A stretch of 64,000 nt of DNA. It comes from Topomyia yanbarensis (taxonomy: Eukaryota > Arthropoda > Insecta > Diptera > Culicidae). The number at the start of each line of letters is the position of its first letter. Positions within the stretch are counted from its first letter, which is position 1. The translations under genes and the position numbers were made by a program. Of the stretch, positions 1 through 10,583 are shown one piece after another. The notes under the pieces are model-generated. The model saw only the letters and a list, made by a program, of their open reading frames with translations. It was not told the DNA's origin and searched no databases. Location: NCBI RefSeq assembly GCF_030247195.1, contig NC_080671.1, positions 413,674,044-413,738,043 of the forward strand, given 5' to 3'.

Positions 1-585
1 AGTGTCTAAAAGGTTGAGCCGAATTAGCACATCGACGTATTTTTGAGAAATTTCTTCATAGTGTTATGACTGATTGCCTGTGGTTTTGGTGCGAGATCAA
101 CAGCTAGTACAGATGACCCCGTTCAAGTCGCGCACCATATTCTAGTGTAGTGTAGTGTAGACAAAACTGATAAAGCAGGTGAAAATAACAGCTAGAGGTG
201 GTAAATGCGTTTTCCTCAGATCAAAAAACTACGAAAGCTAGTGAATTACGAAGACAAAAATTTGGTTCTTCTTTGGAAAAGAACCAGCGAATGTGGTACA
301 AACTACTAAGAATAGGCCAACTGTACGGAACACTGCCTGCCCGGTAGAGCGTAGCTTCCGGTTCACCAGCGCCCCAACGACCCACTGCTAGCTGTGCGAC
401 GCGGTCTACTCGGTCTAATCCCCGGCGGTGGATCTAGCCTACTCACGAGCTACCCGGTGAGGTGTCGAGGTCGGTCCGGCGATTCCGGTGGTGCTTGACG
501 TCCACAGAGTTCACAAGCGCCCCGACGACTCAAACTCGGTGCTACGACACGTACTACTCAACTGGTCCTCGACGGTGGACCCTGT
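1..585 (-). other. 3' flank/3' UTR-like region of R1-like copy
   Basis: This stretch lies downstream (minus strand) of the stop codon of the R1-like pseudogene at 586-3073. It is GC-rich from about 350 on and holds two imperfect direct repeats of roughly 130 bp. These begin near 358 and near 505 and share motifs such as 'caccagcgccccaacgac' / 'cacaagcgccccgacgac'. A related block recurs at 3210-3290, on the 5' side of the same copy. Nothing else is recognisable in 1-350, and no gene is seen. Confidence 0.4.
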
Positions 586-695
586 CTACACAGTCGGAGA
601 GTTCCCCGGCGGCGGAATTTCTCTCGAATCCCGATTTGTGGCTTCTTGTTGGTCCCTTCGCCACTTCCTCTGCAGCTCGGAGAGTATGCTCGTAA

Positions 696-955
696 GGGAC
701 GATTCATAAATTACGTAACGCTTTTAGGGGGTGAGGGGGTATTATTAAAATGTGACATGTTGTGACATATGGGGGAGGGGGAGTAAGTTAGAACGTTACG
801 TAACATGTTTTTACTGAAGAAAACGAATTTTTTGAGCGGATTTGTTACGTAACTGGGAACGGGGGCATAAAGAAATTTGTGACAATTTGTTACATGGCGG
901 GAAAGGGGAGTCAATTTTGGCCAATTTTTGGGTTACGTAATTTATGAATGGTCCC
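696..955. mobile_element. TAA-flanked MITE (Harbinger-like)
   Basis: The ends are inverted repeats: GGGACGATTCATAAATTACG on the left and the complement of CGTAATTTATGAATGGTCCC on the right, with about 25 of 27 positions matching. It is flanked by TAA at 693-695 and 956-958. Skipping it restores the R1-like reading frame (AVNS then SILSELQRKW), so it inserted into that element. The length is 260 bp with no ORF of its own. A 3-bp TWA duplication is typical of PIF/Harbinger-mobilised elements; the superfamily is inferred from that alone. Confidence 0.75.
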
Positions 956-1863
956 TAACCACTGTTGACAGCATCCCAGGTATGTTCGTCGTGGCACATC
1001 TCTTCGACGATATTGTCCACTGTCACACCAGGTATACCCCTACGCGCTTCTTCGAACCTAGGGCATTCGAAGACCACGTGTTCCGGTATCTCCTGCAGAG
1101 TCGCACACTCCGGGCAAAGGTGTGACGAAGCATGTCCAAACCGATGCAAGCACTTCCGGAAGCATTCGTGCCCGGACAAAAACTGCGTCAAATGGAAGTT
1201 CCCCTCTCCGTGCTTCCTATGCACGCAAGCCGACACATTTGGCATAAGTCGGTGGGTTCACCTTCCTTTCTCCGCGTTGTCCCACTCCTGTCGCCATTTA
1301 GCCAACGAGTCCGCTCGGACCAGTCTTCTAGCGTTACGTGCATTTCTCCGCTGGTAGCATTCCACGTCCTCCGTCAGGGTGATGTAGACGGGGATCATCC
1401 CGGCGATAACGCATACTGCCTCCGACGATATTGTTCTGTAGGCACTCGCGACTCGTACGGCCATCAGCTGGAATGTTCTGTTCAGCTTTTCACGGTTTCG
1501 CTTGGTTTTCAGCGCAGCACCCCATGCAGGAACCCCATATCAGAGTATCGATGACGAAACAGTAGATAGCCGACGTTTCGTGCTGCTTCTCCGGCCACCG
1601 ACGTTTGGCACGATTCTCTCTATCGTGTTCGTTGCCTTCGCCGACTCTTCGCAGGCGTAGTTGACGTGGTTGTTGAAGCTCAACCGGTCGTCGATTATCA
1701 CTCCCAATTGCTTCAGTACACTCTTCGACGCAATCACGTGCCCTCCGACGTCGATCTGCATTCGCTGAACCGCTTTGCAGTTACTGACCGATTTTCACTT
1801 TCCTGGGCAGCTGCAGCGTTAAGACCGTATCGTACATCCCGTTCCAAAGAGTTGGACCGAGAA

Positions 1864-2116
1864 CCCGTGCAAACGGAAAGTCCATAATAACCCCATGCTC
1901 ATGGGGCTTGACATGGGTGTTTGAAATGGGTTCAACCCACGAAAACACCATCACCATGGTCCGGTAGATCCCATATAAAATACCATATGTTGGAGTATTT
2001 ATGGGTTATTGAGACCATTTTATGGTGTCTTGATGGTTGTGAATTTTGGCACGGACCATGTTTAAGGTCTTTTCAAGGGGCTATGTGGTGTTTGAACCCA
2101 TGAGTATTTGCTCGGG
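1864..2116. mobile_element. 253-bp MITE with CCCGWGCAAA ends
   Basis: The left end CCCGTGCAAA and the right end TTTGCTCGGG are inverted repeats (9 of 10 match), bordered by AA at 1862-1863 and 2117-2118. Removing it rejoins the RT motif GVPxGSI to LGPTLWN exactly as in the intact paralogue at 4861-4905, which fixes both ends. The interior contains ATGGGTTCAA-type internal repeats and no coding capacity. The superfamily is unknown. Confidence 0.75.
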
Positions 2117-3073
2117 AATGGAGCCATGAGGAACGCCCGCTGTGACTCGTATTGACTTCTGCTCTTCGCTCGTCTCGTACAGCAGCACTCTGCTCTGGAT
2201 GTAGCTCTTCAGGATCTGGTACATTCTTCTATGCAGCGCTGCGGCATTGGCCTATACAAGGATGGATGGCCCGGTGACTTCCCTGACTTTGACAGGAACA
2301 TCAGTTTCTGTACCTTCCACATTTCGGGGAAATTGTCATCATCTAAAGACTTCAACAGTAGAATCCTGAAAATGTCCGGATATGCCAGGATCGCAGCTTT
2401 CAGCGCCACGGTTCGTACTCCATCCGGACCGGGGGTTTTCTTTGGTTTTAGTCACATCGACGCTTCTTTGAGGTCGTCGTTAGGCGCTTGCCACTCGGCT
2501 GTGTTAGCTACTTCTTCTTGGCCGTACAGTGTCGGTGACCAGGTAGTTTAATCGTGCTTCGGGAAGAGACTCTACGATTATCTTTAGCTTACCCGGTCAT
2601 ATTTCAGCCGGTGTCGACGTGTCTTCGTCATAACGGCTCAGTACGCGTCCCCCAGGGATTGACGTCTACTTGATCTCCCGTTTTAATGCGTCCCTACCTT
2701 CTCGAAACGTCGCTTGCGCTCCACTCTCACTCTCCGATCTTGCTCTATGAGCCCGCCTTCTGGCTCTAAAACAAACAGCGTGTAGCGTACTGAGCTACTA
2801 ATTTAACCTGTAAGCTACAGGCCGACTACTTCATGGCTCCAGTTTTCGTAGCATTGTAACGTCACAAGCCGGGTCCACCTGTTAGATCAGCCGGATCAAG
2901 TACGTTGATGATTTCGCTGTTCGCCGAAGTGACTCAACAAAGAGGTTTTTGTTAAAGACTTTCGTATTCCACTTTAGCTTGCCGGTCGTCCTTCTCCGTG
3001 CTGCAGCAGGGTTCCATCGGCCGATGCGGTAGCGAATCATCTGGTGGTCTCTATGGGAATAATTCTCGCACAC

Positions 3074-3456
3074 TCTTCAGTCCATGTTTGCCGTCAGTCA
3101 AGGACTACAGAATGTGGCGGAATTTCTCTCGGTACCGATATCCTTTTCGTGAACCAATAAGCTCCTAGTGTTGTCACGATACCAGGAGCCATTTAGCTCC
3201 TCGCTTCGCTGCGATCTATTCGTTGTAGTCCTCGGCGGTAGACCTAGTCTCCACAGCGAGCCGACAGGTAGGTGTCGAGGTCTGCCGACAATTTTCACTA
3301 CAATCAAATATCCTCACAAGATAACTGTTGCTAATGAAACTTTGAAAATTCCATTTAAAATATTAGGTATATTTTTGTTGAACATTTTCCATTTTTTTTT
3401 TAATATTTCGAGGAGGGTGGGTTGTCCCCTAAACCCCTAACCGCTATTACGCCAAG
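3074..3456. other. 5' side of R1-like copy and AT-rich spacer
   Basis: Positions 3210-3290 resemble the 3' UTR-like repeat at 400-480 (shared 'tcctcggcggtagacc' / 'ccccggcggtggatc' and 'ggtgtcgagg'). This may be a remnant of an upstream tandem copy. Positions 3310-3456 are AT-rich, with a T run at 3393-3401. I recognise no gene. Confidence 0.3.
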
Positions 3457-3864
3457 TTGAAGGTGCTGACTGATTTTGTAATAGCAATGCCTGAGCACCA
3501 GCCACAATTTTGCAACCCTTTTTCACAGAGAACAGACGTCCATCTTCAGTGTTCAACTTGTGTAAAAATCCATAACGTTTTCGAAGATAGTTGGGATATC
3601 TCCACAAGGTGCGCTACTGTCGTCCAAGCCACCGGATCAACTTGCTGTGTTGCCTTCCAGCCATACCTTGCCTCAGCAACTGTGCTGTATGCACCAAACT
3701 CACTGTCATCCCAGTCTCTTACGAAAACTCTCAACCAGCAACCCCCTACCTCTTCCTCATTCGCCTTCCATCAATTTTCAGACTGCGCTTGTATCACGCT
3801 CTGGTGTAGTGATTTCTGGAACCATTTTTCTTCCAACTTCGCTAGTGAGCACATCCGTTGTGGT
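3457..3864 (+). pseudogene. Bel/Pao LTR retrotransposon, gag end / protease region
   Basis: The plus strand carries a degraded version of the cysteine/histidine-rich end of a Bel/Pao gag-pol polyprotein. CSTCVKIHNVF is followed by a second cluster spread over two frames (CLPAIPCLSNCAVC in one, LPSSHTLPQ in another), matching the order of the paired knuckles in that family. The frame ending HIRCGRGPIP continues directly into QLLAIST at 6846 once the element at 3881-6836 is skipped. Several frameshifts are present, so no functional product is expected. Assignment is firm for the pol part downstream and moderate for this part. No LTR was found. Confidence 0.55.
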
Positions 3865-3880
3865 AGAGGTCCCATCCCGC
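3865..3880 (+). repeat. Left 16-bp target-site duplication
   Basis: The sequence agaggtcccatcccgc is identical to 6837-6852 and brackets the R1-like insertion 3881-6836. This is a product of target-primed reverse transcription. The right copy follows a 14-15 bp A run. Confidence 0.93.
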
Positions 3881-6033
3881 CGAGATTGCAGCTCTACGGT
3901 CAGCCTGCCTCAGAGCTAGACGTAGGATGCAAAGAGCTCGCACCGAGGATGCAAGAGAGAACCGCCGTGAAGTGTTTCGAGCTGCGAAATTAGCCCTTAA
4001 CAAGGCTATTAAAAGAAGCAAGAGAGCGTGTTTCGACAACCTGTGTGAGAGTGCCAATGCGAATCCGTGGGGTGACGCCTACCGGATTGTGATGGCCAAG
4101 ACCAAAGGGGGCTCCTCACCCTCAGAACGGTCTCCGGACCGGTTGGCAATGATTATCGAAGTACTCTTCCCGTCTCGAGCCACAAGCCCCTGGCCACCTG
4201 CACTACGAGACAGTGCGGGCACGGTCGAAATGGTGGCTCCAGTGACGAATGAAGAACTACTCGCAGTGGCTAAATCCCTAGCAATGAACAAAGCTCCAGG
4301 GCCGGATGGAGTTCCAAATAACGCTCTCAAGGCAGCGATCATAGTGAACCCGAACATGTTCAGGCTAGCTATGCAGAGATGCCTTGACGAGTGTCGTTTC
4401 CCCGATAGATGGAAAAGGCAGAAACTGGTGCTGTTGCCGAAGCCCGGGAAGCCGCCAGGCGACCCATCGGCGTACAGACCAATCTGTCTGATAGACACGA
4501 CTGGCAAACTGCTTGAGAGGATCATCCTCAACAGGCTCACCCCGTACGCGGAAGGTATGGACGGTCTGTCAAGCAACCAGTTTGGCTTTCGGAAGGGTAA
4601 GTCCACAGTGGACGCTCTCAACTCAGTGATAAATACTGCCGAGATAGCGATCCAACGAAAAAGGCGAGGTATTCGATACTGTGCGTTAGTGACACTTGAC
4701 GTGAAGAATGCATTCAACAGCGCAAGCTGGGATGCCATCGCGCTCTCGTTACACCGGCTTAGCCTACCGGTGGGTCTGTACCGGATCCTGGAAAGTTACT
4801 TCCAAAACCGCGTACTGCTATACGAGACCGATGCCGGTCAGAAAAGGGTTCCGATTACCGCCGGAGTCCCGCAGGGCTCGATCCTAGGCCCGGTGCTATG
4901 GAACCTCATGTATGACGGGGTTCTGAGACTGAAGTTCCCTCCCGGGGTCAAGATCGTCTTTTGCGATCGGCTTTGCCGACGACGTAACCTTGGAGGTCTA
5001 CGGGGAGTCAATTCCTGAGGTAGAACTAACCGCAGAACACGCGATTAGCACGGTGGAGGAATGGATGAGCGCGAGAGGCCTGGAGCTCGCTCATCATAAG
5101 ACGGAGGTAGTTATCGTCAACAACCGCAAGTCGGCACAACATGCAGTTATCCATGTGGGAGAAGTCGCGATCACTTCACAGCGAAGTCTGAAGTCTCTCG
5201 GAGTCATTATAGACGACAAGCTGACCTTCGGCAGCCATGTCGACTATACGTGCAAGAGAGCGTCGACTGCTGTTGCGGCACTATCAAGAATGATGTCCAA
5301 CAGCTCAAAGGTGTGCGCCAGTAGACGTAGGTTACTGGCAGGCGTTGCCGTATCTATTCTCAGGTACGGCGGCCCGTCATGGTCAAGAGCACTGAGGGTA
5401 ACCAGTTACCTACAGAAACTGGAGAGCACCTACCGCGTGATGTGCCTCAGAGTGATATCTGCCTACCGCACGGTATCACACGATGCATCCTGCGTGATAG
5501 CGAGCATGATGCCAGTCGGGCTGGTCATTCGGGAAGATGAGGAGTGCTTTGAGCTACGTGGAAATAGGGGAGCCCGCGAGCGCACCAGGGCGACCTCGGT
5601 CGCCAGATGGCAGCGTGAGTGGGACAACTCCTCGAAAGGTAGGTGGACTCACCGGCTGATACCTAGCATATCGAGCTGGGTGGGAAGACCCCATGGGGAA
5701 GTTCACTTCCACCTGACACAATTCCTGTCAGGCCATGGCTGTTTCCGTCAGTACCTCCACAGGTTCGGGCACGCGGAGGTCCCAGTCTGCCCGGACTGCC
5801 CAGGTGTAGATGAAACTGCCGAACACATACTGTTCGTATGTCATCGGTTCGACGTCGAAAGAAGAGCAATGCTTGACGTCTGTGGCTGGGACACAACCCC
5901 TGATACCCTTATTCAGAGGATGTGTCAATCGGTGGAGAAGTGGAACGCAGTCTCGGCTGCTACCATCCAGATTGCCAGTAGGCTACAGGTAATCTGGCGA
6001 ACCGAGCAACAGACGACGGGCACGGCTAACTAG
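3881..6033 (+). pseudogene. R1-like reverse transcriptase (ORF2), one frameshift
   Basis: The protein would copy LINE RNA at the nicked target. Visible RT landmarks are KAPGPDGVPNNALK (about 4290), PKPGKPPGDPSAYRP (about 4438), NQFGFRKGKSTVDAL (about 4577), motif A LDVKNAFNSASW (about 4696), motif B GVPQGSILGPVLW (about 4864) and motif C FADD (4972-4983). The thumb (LGVIIDDKLTF) follows, then a C-terminal zinc knuckle CPDC...H...C with ligand codons at 5788, 5797, 5824 and 5839. The frame breaks in the T run 4959-4962, where one extra T separates KIV from AIGFADD. The first ATG in frame is at 3927, but coding similarity begins at the truncation point (AEIAALR), so that ATG is not a native start. 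Stop at 6031-6033. The lineage call (R1 group) is inferred from the motifs and C-terminus. Confidence 0.85.
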
Positions 6034-6281
6034 TGATTGGTTAGCTGGAGCGAAAAAGGCCAAGCGCAAAATAAGAGAGTGAATGGTCTGTTCATGCCGA
6101 GGTAGGTTGGCGCAGCGAATGGCAACCGCGTAAGGGGTAAACCCAGCCACCCCGAAGCAAGACAGAAGAGTGAGTGTATAGGCGTATAAGTGGACTGCCT
6201 CATGCCAAGACGGGAGGGTCGTAGCGTAGTATGTTGGAACTAAGCTATCGATGCCTCATGGCGTGGCAGAGGAGTGAAAGG

Positions 6282-6600
6282 GTGAGCATCCAAGTCAGTC
6301 TCACACTGCATGTTAAGGGTGAGCATAAAAGTCAGCCTCACAGGTTGGTAGAGGCTAGCACAAAAGTCAGCCTAGCAAGGAATGAAAAAGGTGAGCACCC
6401 AAGTCAGCCTCACATGGATGGGTAGGGCGAGCACAAAAGTAAGCCTAGCAAGGAATGAGTAAGGTGAGCACACAAGTCAGCCTCGCATGGAACGTAAAAG
6501 GTGAGCACAAAAGTCAGCCTCATGTGGGAGTGTTTGAGAGTGAATCAAAGTGCGATTGAGAGAGCACCCAAGTAAGCCTCATACAGGATGTATGAACGCG
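6282..6600 (+). repeat. ~36-bp tandem repeats in R1-like 3' UTR
   Basis: About eight degenerate copies of a 36-40 bp unit are present. Each contains 'gtgagcacaaaagtcagcct' or a close variant (starts near 6282, 6320, 6355, 6391, 6427, 6464, 6501 and 6561). Two sub-types alternate: cores ending 'cctcacatgg' and cores ending 'cctagcaagg'. They lie wholly inside the inserted element, between its stop codon and its poly-A tail. Confidence 0.85.
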
Positions 6601-6836
6601 TGAGTGAGAGTGAATGAGTACATTTAGTACAGCCATCCCCCCAGAAGTAATACCGAGAGGTAGTTCCTGGGAGGAATGATGGCGGAGCCCAATGGAGTTT
6701 AGTCGGTATTAATGGCTGGTCACCATTCGAGTCCGACACGCCCTCAGTGCACCCCGTGCGGTAGATTGGACCCTACCAATAGCACGTGTACTGGGCTAGG
6801 ACATAAAGGTCTTCTCCATTGTAAAAAAAAAAAAAA

Positions 6837-6852
6837 AGAGGTCCCATCCCGC
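6837..6852 (+). repeat. Right 16-bp target-site duplication
   Basis: Second copy of agaggtcccatcccgc (see 3865-3880), directly after the poly-A tail of the R1-like element. Confidence 0.93.
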
Positions 6853-9440
6853 AGTTACTAGCGATATCGACATGATTTTTCTTGCAAATTGTTCCACACG
6901 GCACGATATCGCTTGGAGAACAGATACCACTACAGCGGAATACATAATTCGGTTGGGTTGTCTTCGGGGAGTGTTTGTTGGAGAAGCACGATCGCAGCGA
7001 TCCACGCGACTGCCAGTTTAGTAATTCCTGCATGATAGATGAACCGATTCTGGAAGCTCGAAGCAGTCCACAATACAAAAGGGTGGTCTTCATCGAAACA
7101 ACACTGCGTGAAAAATTTCCGACGAGCTCAGTGCGAGCACAGATAATACGGTGATGTGCCAGCAGCTCGTTCGTCACATTGGGACACATGCGCCAGATAG
7201 GTTTCGTTGAATCCGACGTGCCACCGCAATACATCCTTCCACTTCATGCATCGTGTCACTCGAAGTCCGGTATCTCGTCCTACTTTCTGATCTCATAATC
7301 CAGGGAACTCTTGTCATAATTGGCTTCCGTGTTCGAATTCATCAGTTCGCTGCACCGCATTCCCTGGCGCGACGATCTTACAGTACCAATTTAATAGTTA
7401 CTAGCTCCGCGCCGCTACGTAAGGCACAAACTGTGTTAGCAACCAGTGTGCCATGTGTTACGTCTGGGTTACGATCGCTTGAAAATTCAGTGGTTCATTG
7501 AAGCTTCCAAGTCTGCACATGGCGCATGCATCTATCACCGGTCAATACCTGCTGATTGCCCCTGTACAGATCGCTTGTTGATTTCCAAGTCCACGGTCGC
7601 GCCTATGAGGACTCAAACCATTCCATGCTTCGAGCTACATATGCGCAGCTCAACTACTGTTCAGATTTTTGCGATCGGTTCATGACAGTTAGCCATCCCC
7701 GCCACCATATTCTGTGGACAGATTCTTTCATTATCTTGAACCACATATCGGCAACCCCATCGTGGAACACATTCGTAGCCAATCGAGGAGCTGAAATCCG
7801 AGAGCTGATTTCTCACGCCGTATGAAATCATGGCCCACCCGAAAACAAAACCGCCGATCTTGTTTCTTAAGTAATGGACCTCGATGAACTTCTCATCAGT
7901 GTAGTGTGGTGGAACGGACCAGCAAAGTGTATCGTCGTAGCGTAGCCATACTCGGTCGGTCGGTATTTCAATCTCCGTCAGCTACTGCGTAGTGGCACAC
8001 TTCTTCAACGCTTCGCCGACAACCATCTCCACTACAAGAATCACCAATTAATTCTTTCGGCCCGTTGACGGCTCTTAATATTGACCGAACTCTGCTCAAT
8101 TTTGTCCGTCGCATACAAATGCAGCACTTTGTCAGAGAGATACGTTAACTTGATACCGCCGGAAAGGTATACAGTAAACTACGATATCCCGTGTTTCTGG
8201 CCTCTTGGCGGAGGGAACTATGTTCAGTGTGCACGATCCAGAATGTTGGCTGGTCCAATGTACGTGAGAATGTCACTCAGAAATAACCGGCCGCCATTCT
8301 TTTTAATCTACATAACTGTTTATTTACGTATGGTTACAAAAGCCGTGTCTTTGGACCTCGTGTCAAATTTGAACCGATGATGGTCAGTCAGTTCATCGCG
8401 AGCACACTTACTTCGTCGCCGCCGGATTTTTTTCATAATCTTTTTATAAAAGCATCTGCGTTCGATTTGAAATCAAATGCAACTGGTTTGGTCAACTGCA
8501 CGCATCGGTGGTCGAAGTTGTGGGGGTTTGACTAGCCGGAGTATTCCCAGTATTTGGTAAAAGGTGATCCTAAGAAGTACTTAATTAAATAGAGAATACT
8601 CCGGGTACTCAAACCTCCGTAACTCCGACCACAGATGCGTGCAGTTGACAAAACCAGTTGCCTCTCATTTCTAATGAAGTTCTGCATCTTTTGAAATATA
8701 AATTATTAGTAATCCGGCGGTGACTAAATAAGTTCCTCTGGGGATCACTTTTTGTCCACTGTGGAATGCCACGAACTTCGTTGGAGCACAGCGAGAACTG
8801 TAAAAACTACGGAAGTTATCTCTAAGGTGCAGCAGCAAACGAATGCGCAAATAACGGAGAAAGTTCCACTTCATCCGATCTCGTTCTCCCACATTCAGTT
8901 GAATCTAGGAAGCCTGCGTAAATTCTGTGAAGACCCTGTTTCGCAAATCCACCCAACCAAATCTCAGCTGGAAACCGCATTGGTTCAGCTGGAGTCATTG
9001 CTAAACTCGCCCCCAATCACGCCGTTACCGGACAACCCTTCCGATTAGCTTGTTCTGACCCTGCTACATTTTCTGATTGGTCGTCCACTGAATGCGATAC
9101 CCGATCGATATTGTCGCGTAGATCCTAAATCCAGATCGTCTCGAAGTTGAAGAGAACAATGGCTAACTCAGCATTTTTAGGATTGTTGGAACAAGGAGTA
9201 TCTCGCCATGCAGCAAAATCGCTACCGCTAGACAGAAACTGTTAACAATCTAGCCGTTGGTTCCATCGTCACTCTCGAAGCTGAGTGAACTGAACACCGC
9301 TATTGAAATGTCAACTAGGACGCGTGCTCAGCATTCATCCAGGTGCTGATGGCCTCGTTTGAGTCACCACCGTGAAGCCGACCGGCGCTGTTCGACGCAC
9401 CAACCGTGACCTCTGCTTACTATCGGTTGAAGTTATCTCA
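6853..9440 (+). pseudogene. Bel/Pao retrotransposon pol (RNase H, integrase), degraded
   Basis: Family landmarks appear in order on the plus strand despite stops and frameshifts. GTISLGEQIPLLQ and FGWVVFGE (about 6900-6980) belong to the protease/RT border, and RFWKLEAVHNTKG is near 7040. The RNase H start is IEASKSAHGACIYHRS (about 7498), then SKSTVAPMRTQTIP (about 7580) and ILWTDSF (about 7710). FVANRGAEIRELI is near 7770 and MDLDELLISVVWWNGP near 7875. The integrase core reads ITVYLRMVTKAVSLDLVSN (about 8308). The integrase C-terminus gives LESLLNSPPITPLPDN (about 8990) and HFLIGRPLNAIPDR (about 9068). Between 7100 and 7450 there is far too little sequence for the whole RT, so its catalytic core is deleted. 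A foldback MITE (8447-8692) interrupts the integrase between the TKAV and LNSPP segments. Dead element. Confidence 0.85.
8447..8692. mobile_element. Foldback MITE inside Bel/Pao integrase
   Basis: The two halves are inverted copies over most of their length. The left arm (caactggtttggtcaactgc, about 8480 on) pairs with the right arm (gcagttgacaaaaccagttg, 8641-8660). Pairing continues through 'ggagtattc' / 'gaatactcc' towards the centre. Arms are roughly 90-100 bp with a short AT-rich loop around 8560-8590. The ends are approximate. No ORF. Confidence 0.7.
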
Positions 9441-9654
9441 TCAAGCGTAGCATCGACTAGTAGCCAACAACTCCAACTGCAGGTCCTTGCTCAGGGAACA
9501 GAACCGCTGCACAGCATCCCGGCCCTTACTCGAGGAAATGAGTCGCCAGATGACTCACAAGAAGTGAACACATAACCCGACCTAATTCTCATAGGCTCAA
9601 ACATCATATAGCCCCTTAAAAAGACCATGAATATGGGTCCCACGCGAAGTGATC
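9441..9654. other. Remainder after Bel/Pao pol
   Basis: No gene is recognised. This is where the 3' UTR and LTR of the Bel/Pao element would be expected, but no inverted TG...CA ends or second LTR copy is visible in the window. Confidence 0.3.
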
Positions 9655-9855
9655 AAGGCACGTGACCTTAACGGATTTGAAGCAAATTTGGAGGAATTGT
9701 TCACCTAGGGCCAACATATAAAAACCCAAATTTTTGTGTCAATCGAACCACCCGGGCCATGGGAGCACCCTCCGTTTTGACAAATTGGCAAAAACCTTGA
9801 TTTTCTTTTGATCATATCTCCGCTTCTATTTACTCTAAAATCAAACCGACAGATG
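9655..9855 (+). repeat. Dispersed repeat, left part (copy 1)
   Basis: This segment aligns with 55250-55405 and 56315-56400. Shared tracts include 'gaattgttcacctagggcc' / 'gaaattgttcatttagagcc' and 'gatcatatctccgctt' / 'gattatatctctggta'. It continues at 11421 after the I-like insertion. No coding content. The comparison fixes the ends of two separate insertions (9856-11407 here and 55410-56310 in the other copy). Confidence 0.7.
9843..9855 (+). repeat. Left target-site duplication of I-like element
   Basis: aaaccgacagatg, repeated at 11408-11420 directly after the A-rich tail of the I-like insertion. The leading As overlap the tail, so the certain duplication is ccgacagatg plus adjoining As. 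Confidence 0.85.
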
Positions 9856-10583
9856 TCGGTATTTTCAATCAAAAGTTCACCGCCTCCTACAAACTCAGTT
9901 TACGCCGCAGAACTAGCTGCCATTTAGTGTACCCTTGGAGTCATTGAAACATTACCCGCAGGCCATTACTTCATCGTTTCGGATAGCCTCAGTTCCATTG
10001 ACGTGCTTTATCTGATAACTCTTTCCAGATTACCTTGGTATGGGTCCCTTCGCATTGCTCCATTCCGGGCAATGGGAAAGCGGACTCCTTAACTAAGGTC
10101 GGTGCCATAGAAGGCGACGTTTACGAAAGACCAATTTGCTTCAGCGAATTTTTCAGGATTACTCTTCAGAGAACCCTCGAAAGTTCGCAAACTTCGTGGA
10201 GCAGTGGGGAGCTAGGAAGGTGGTTACATTCGATAATCCCTAAGGTATCGACGAAACCTTGGTTCAAGGGGATGGATGTGGGTCGTGACTTCATTCGTGT
10301 GATGTCCCGACTCATGGCAAACCATTACACGCAGGATGCACATCTCCGGCGTATTGGGCTCGTGGATAGTAGTATCTGCGCTTGTGGCGACGGCTATCAC
10401 GACATCGAGCACATTGTCTGGACATGCACCGAGTACAGTTCCGCCAGGTCTCGGCTAATGGATACCCTGCGGGCCCGAGGAAGACCAACCAACGTCCCGG
10501 TTCGAGATGTGCTGGCAAGCCGCGATGTCCTCTATATGTCCCTTATATACACCTTTGTGAAAACCATCAATATACAAGTCTAA
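9856..10583 (+). pseudogene. I-like non-LTR ORF2: RNase H and C-terminal knuckle, 5'-truncated
   Basis: The insertion starts within RNase H (GIFNQKFTASYKLS). From about 9900 to 10030 it carries small deletions relative to the better copy at 13212-14985. From 10035 the frame is open: WVPSHCSIPG with KADSL (the last RNase H acid), a linker, then a cysteine/histidine motif CACGDGYHDIEHIVWTC. The stop is at 10581-10583. RNase H in this LINE lineage removes template RNA after first-strand synthesis. RT is entirely absent from this copy. The family (I clade or a relative with RNase H) is inferred. Confidence 0.8.

Larger units (their letters stand above)
586..3073 (-). pseudogene. R1-like non-LTR retrotransposon ORF2, internally deleted
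   Basis: Read on the minus strand, pieces of one LINE polyprotein occur in order. The endonuclease end (SHRDHQMIRYRIG) is near 3040. The RT entry segment (KSGKSPGHPSLYRP) is near 2270. The segment ending VTAGVPHGSI is at 2125-2240 and VLGPTLWNGMYD at about 1820-1862. A thumb segment (LGVIIDDRLSF) lies near 1690. The C-terminal knuckle region (CPEC...EHVVFEC) is near 1080, and the tail reaches a stop at 586-588. Compared with the better copy at 3881-6033, about 300 bp holding RT motif A is missing just after YRP, and the stretch with the FADD motif is also missing. The protein could therefore not polymerise. Two short DNA elements (696-955 and 1864-2116) split it, and the reading frame joins cleanly when each is skipped. 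The assignment to the R1 lineage rather than another Jockey-group lineage is inference. Confidence 0.75.
3881..6836 (+). mobile_element. R1-like non-LTR retrotransposon, 5'-truncated insertion
   Basis: The unit is 2956 bp: a 5'-truncated ORF2 (to 6033), a 3' UTR with tandem repeats (6034-6822) and a poly-A tail (6823-6836). It is flanked by exact 16-bp duplications. It starts inside the linker between endonuclease and RT, so the endonuclease is lost. It inserted in a Bel/Pao pol region, in the same orientation. Only one frameshift is seen in about 2.1 kb of coding sequence, suggesting it is younger than its Bel/Pao host sequence and the R1-like copy at 586-3073. Confidence 0.9.

Noticed and set aside
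3098..3307. Open frame on the minus strand upstream of the R1-like endonuclease
   Set aside because: No family motif; it spans UTR-like repeat sequence.
6773..7234. 153-codon minus-strand open frame
   Set aside because: It is the shadow of the plus-strand Bel/Pao pol, whose motifs read clearly on the plus strand.
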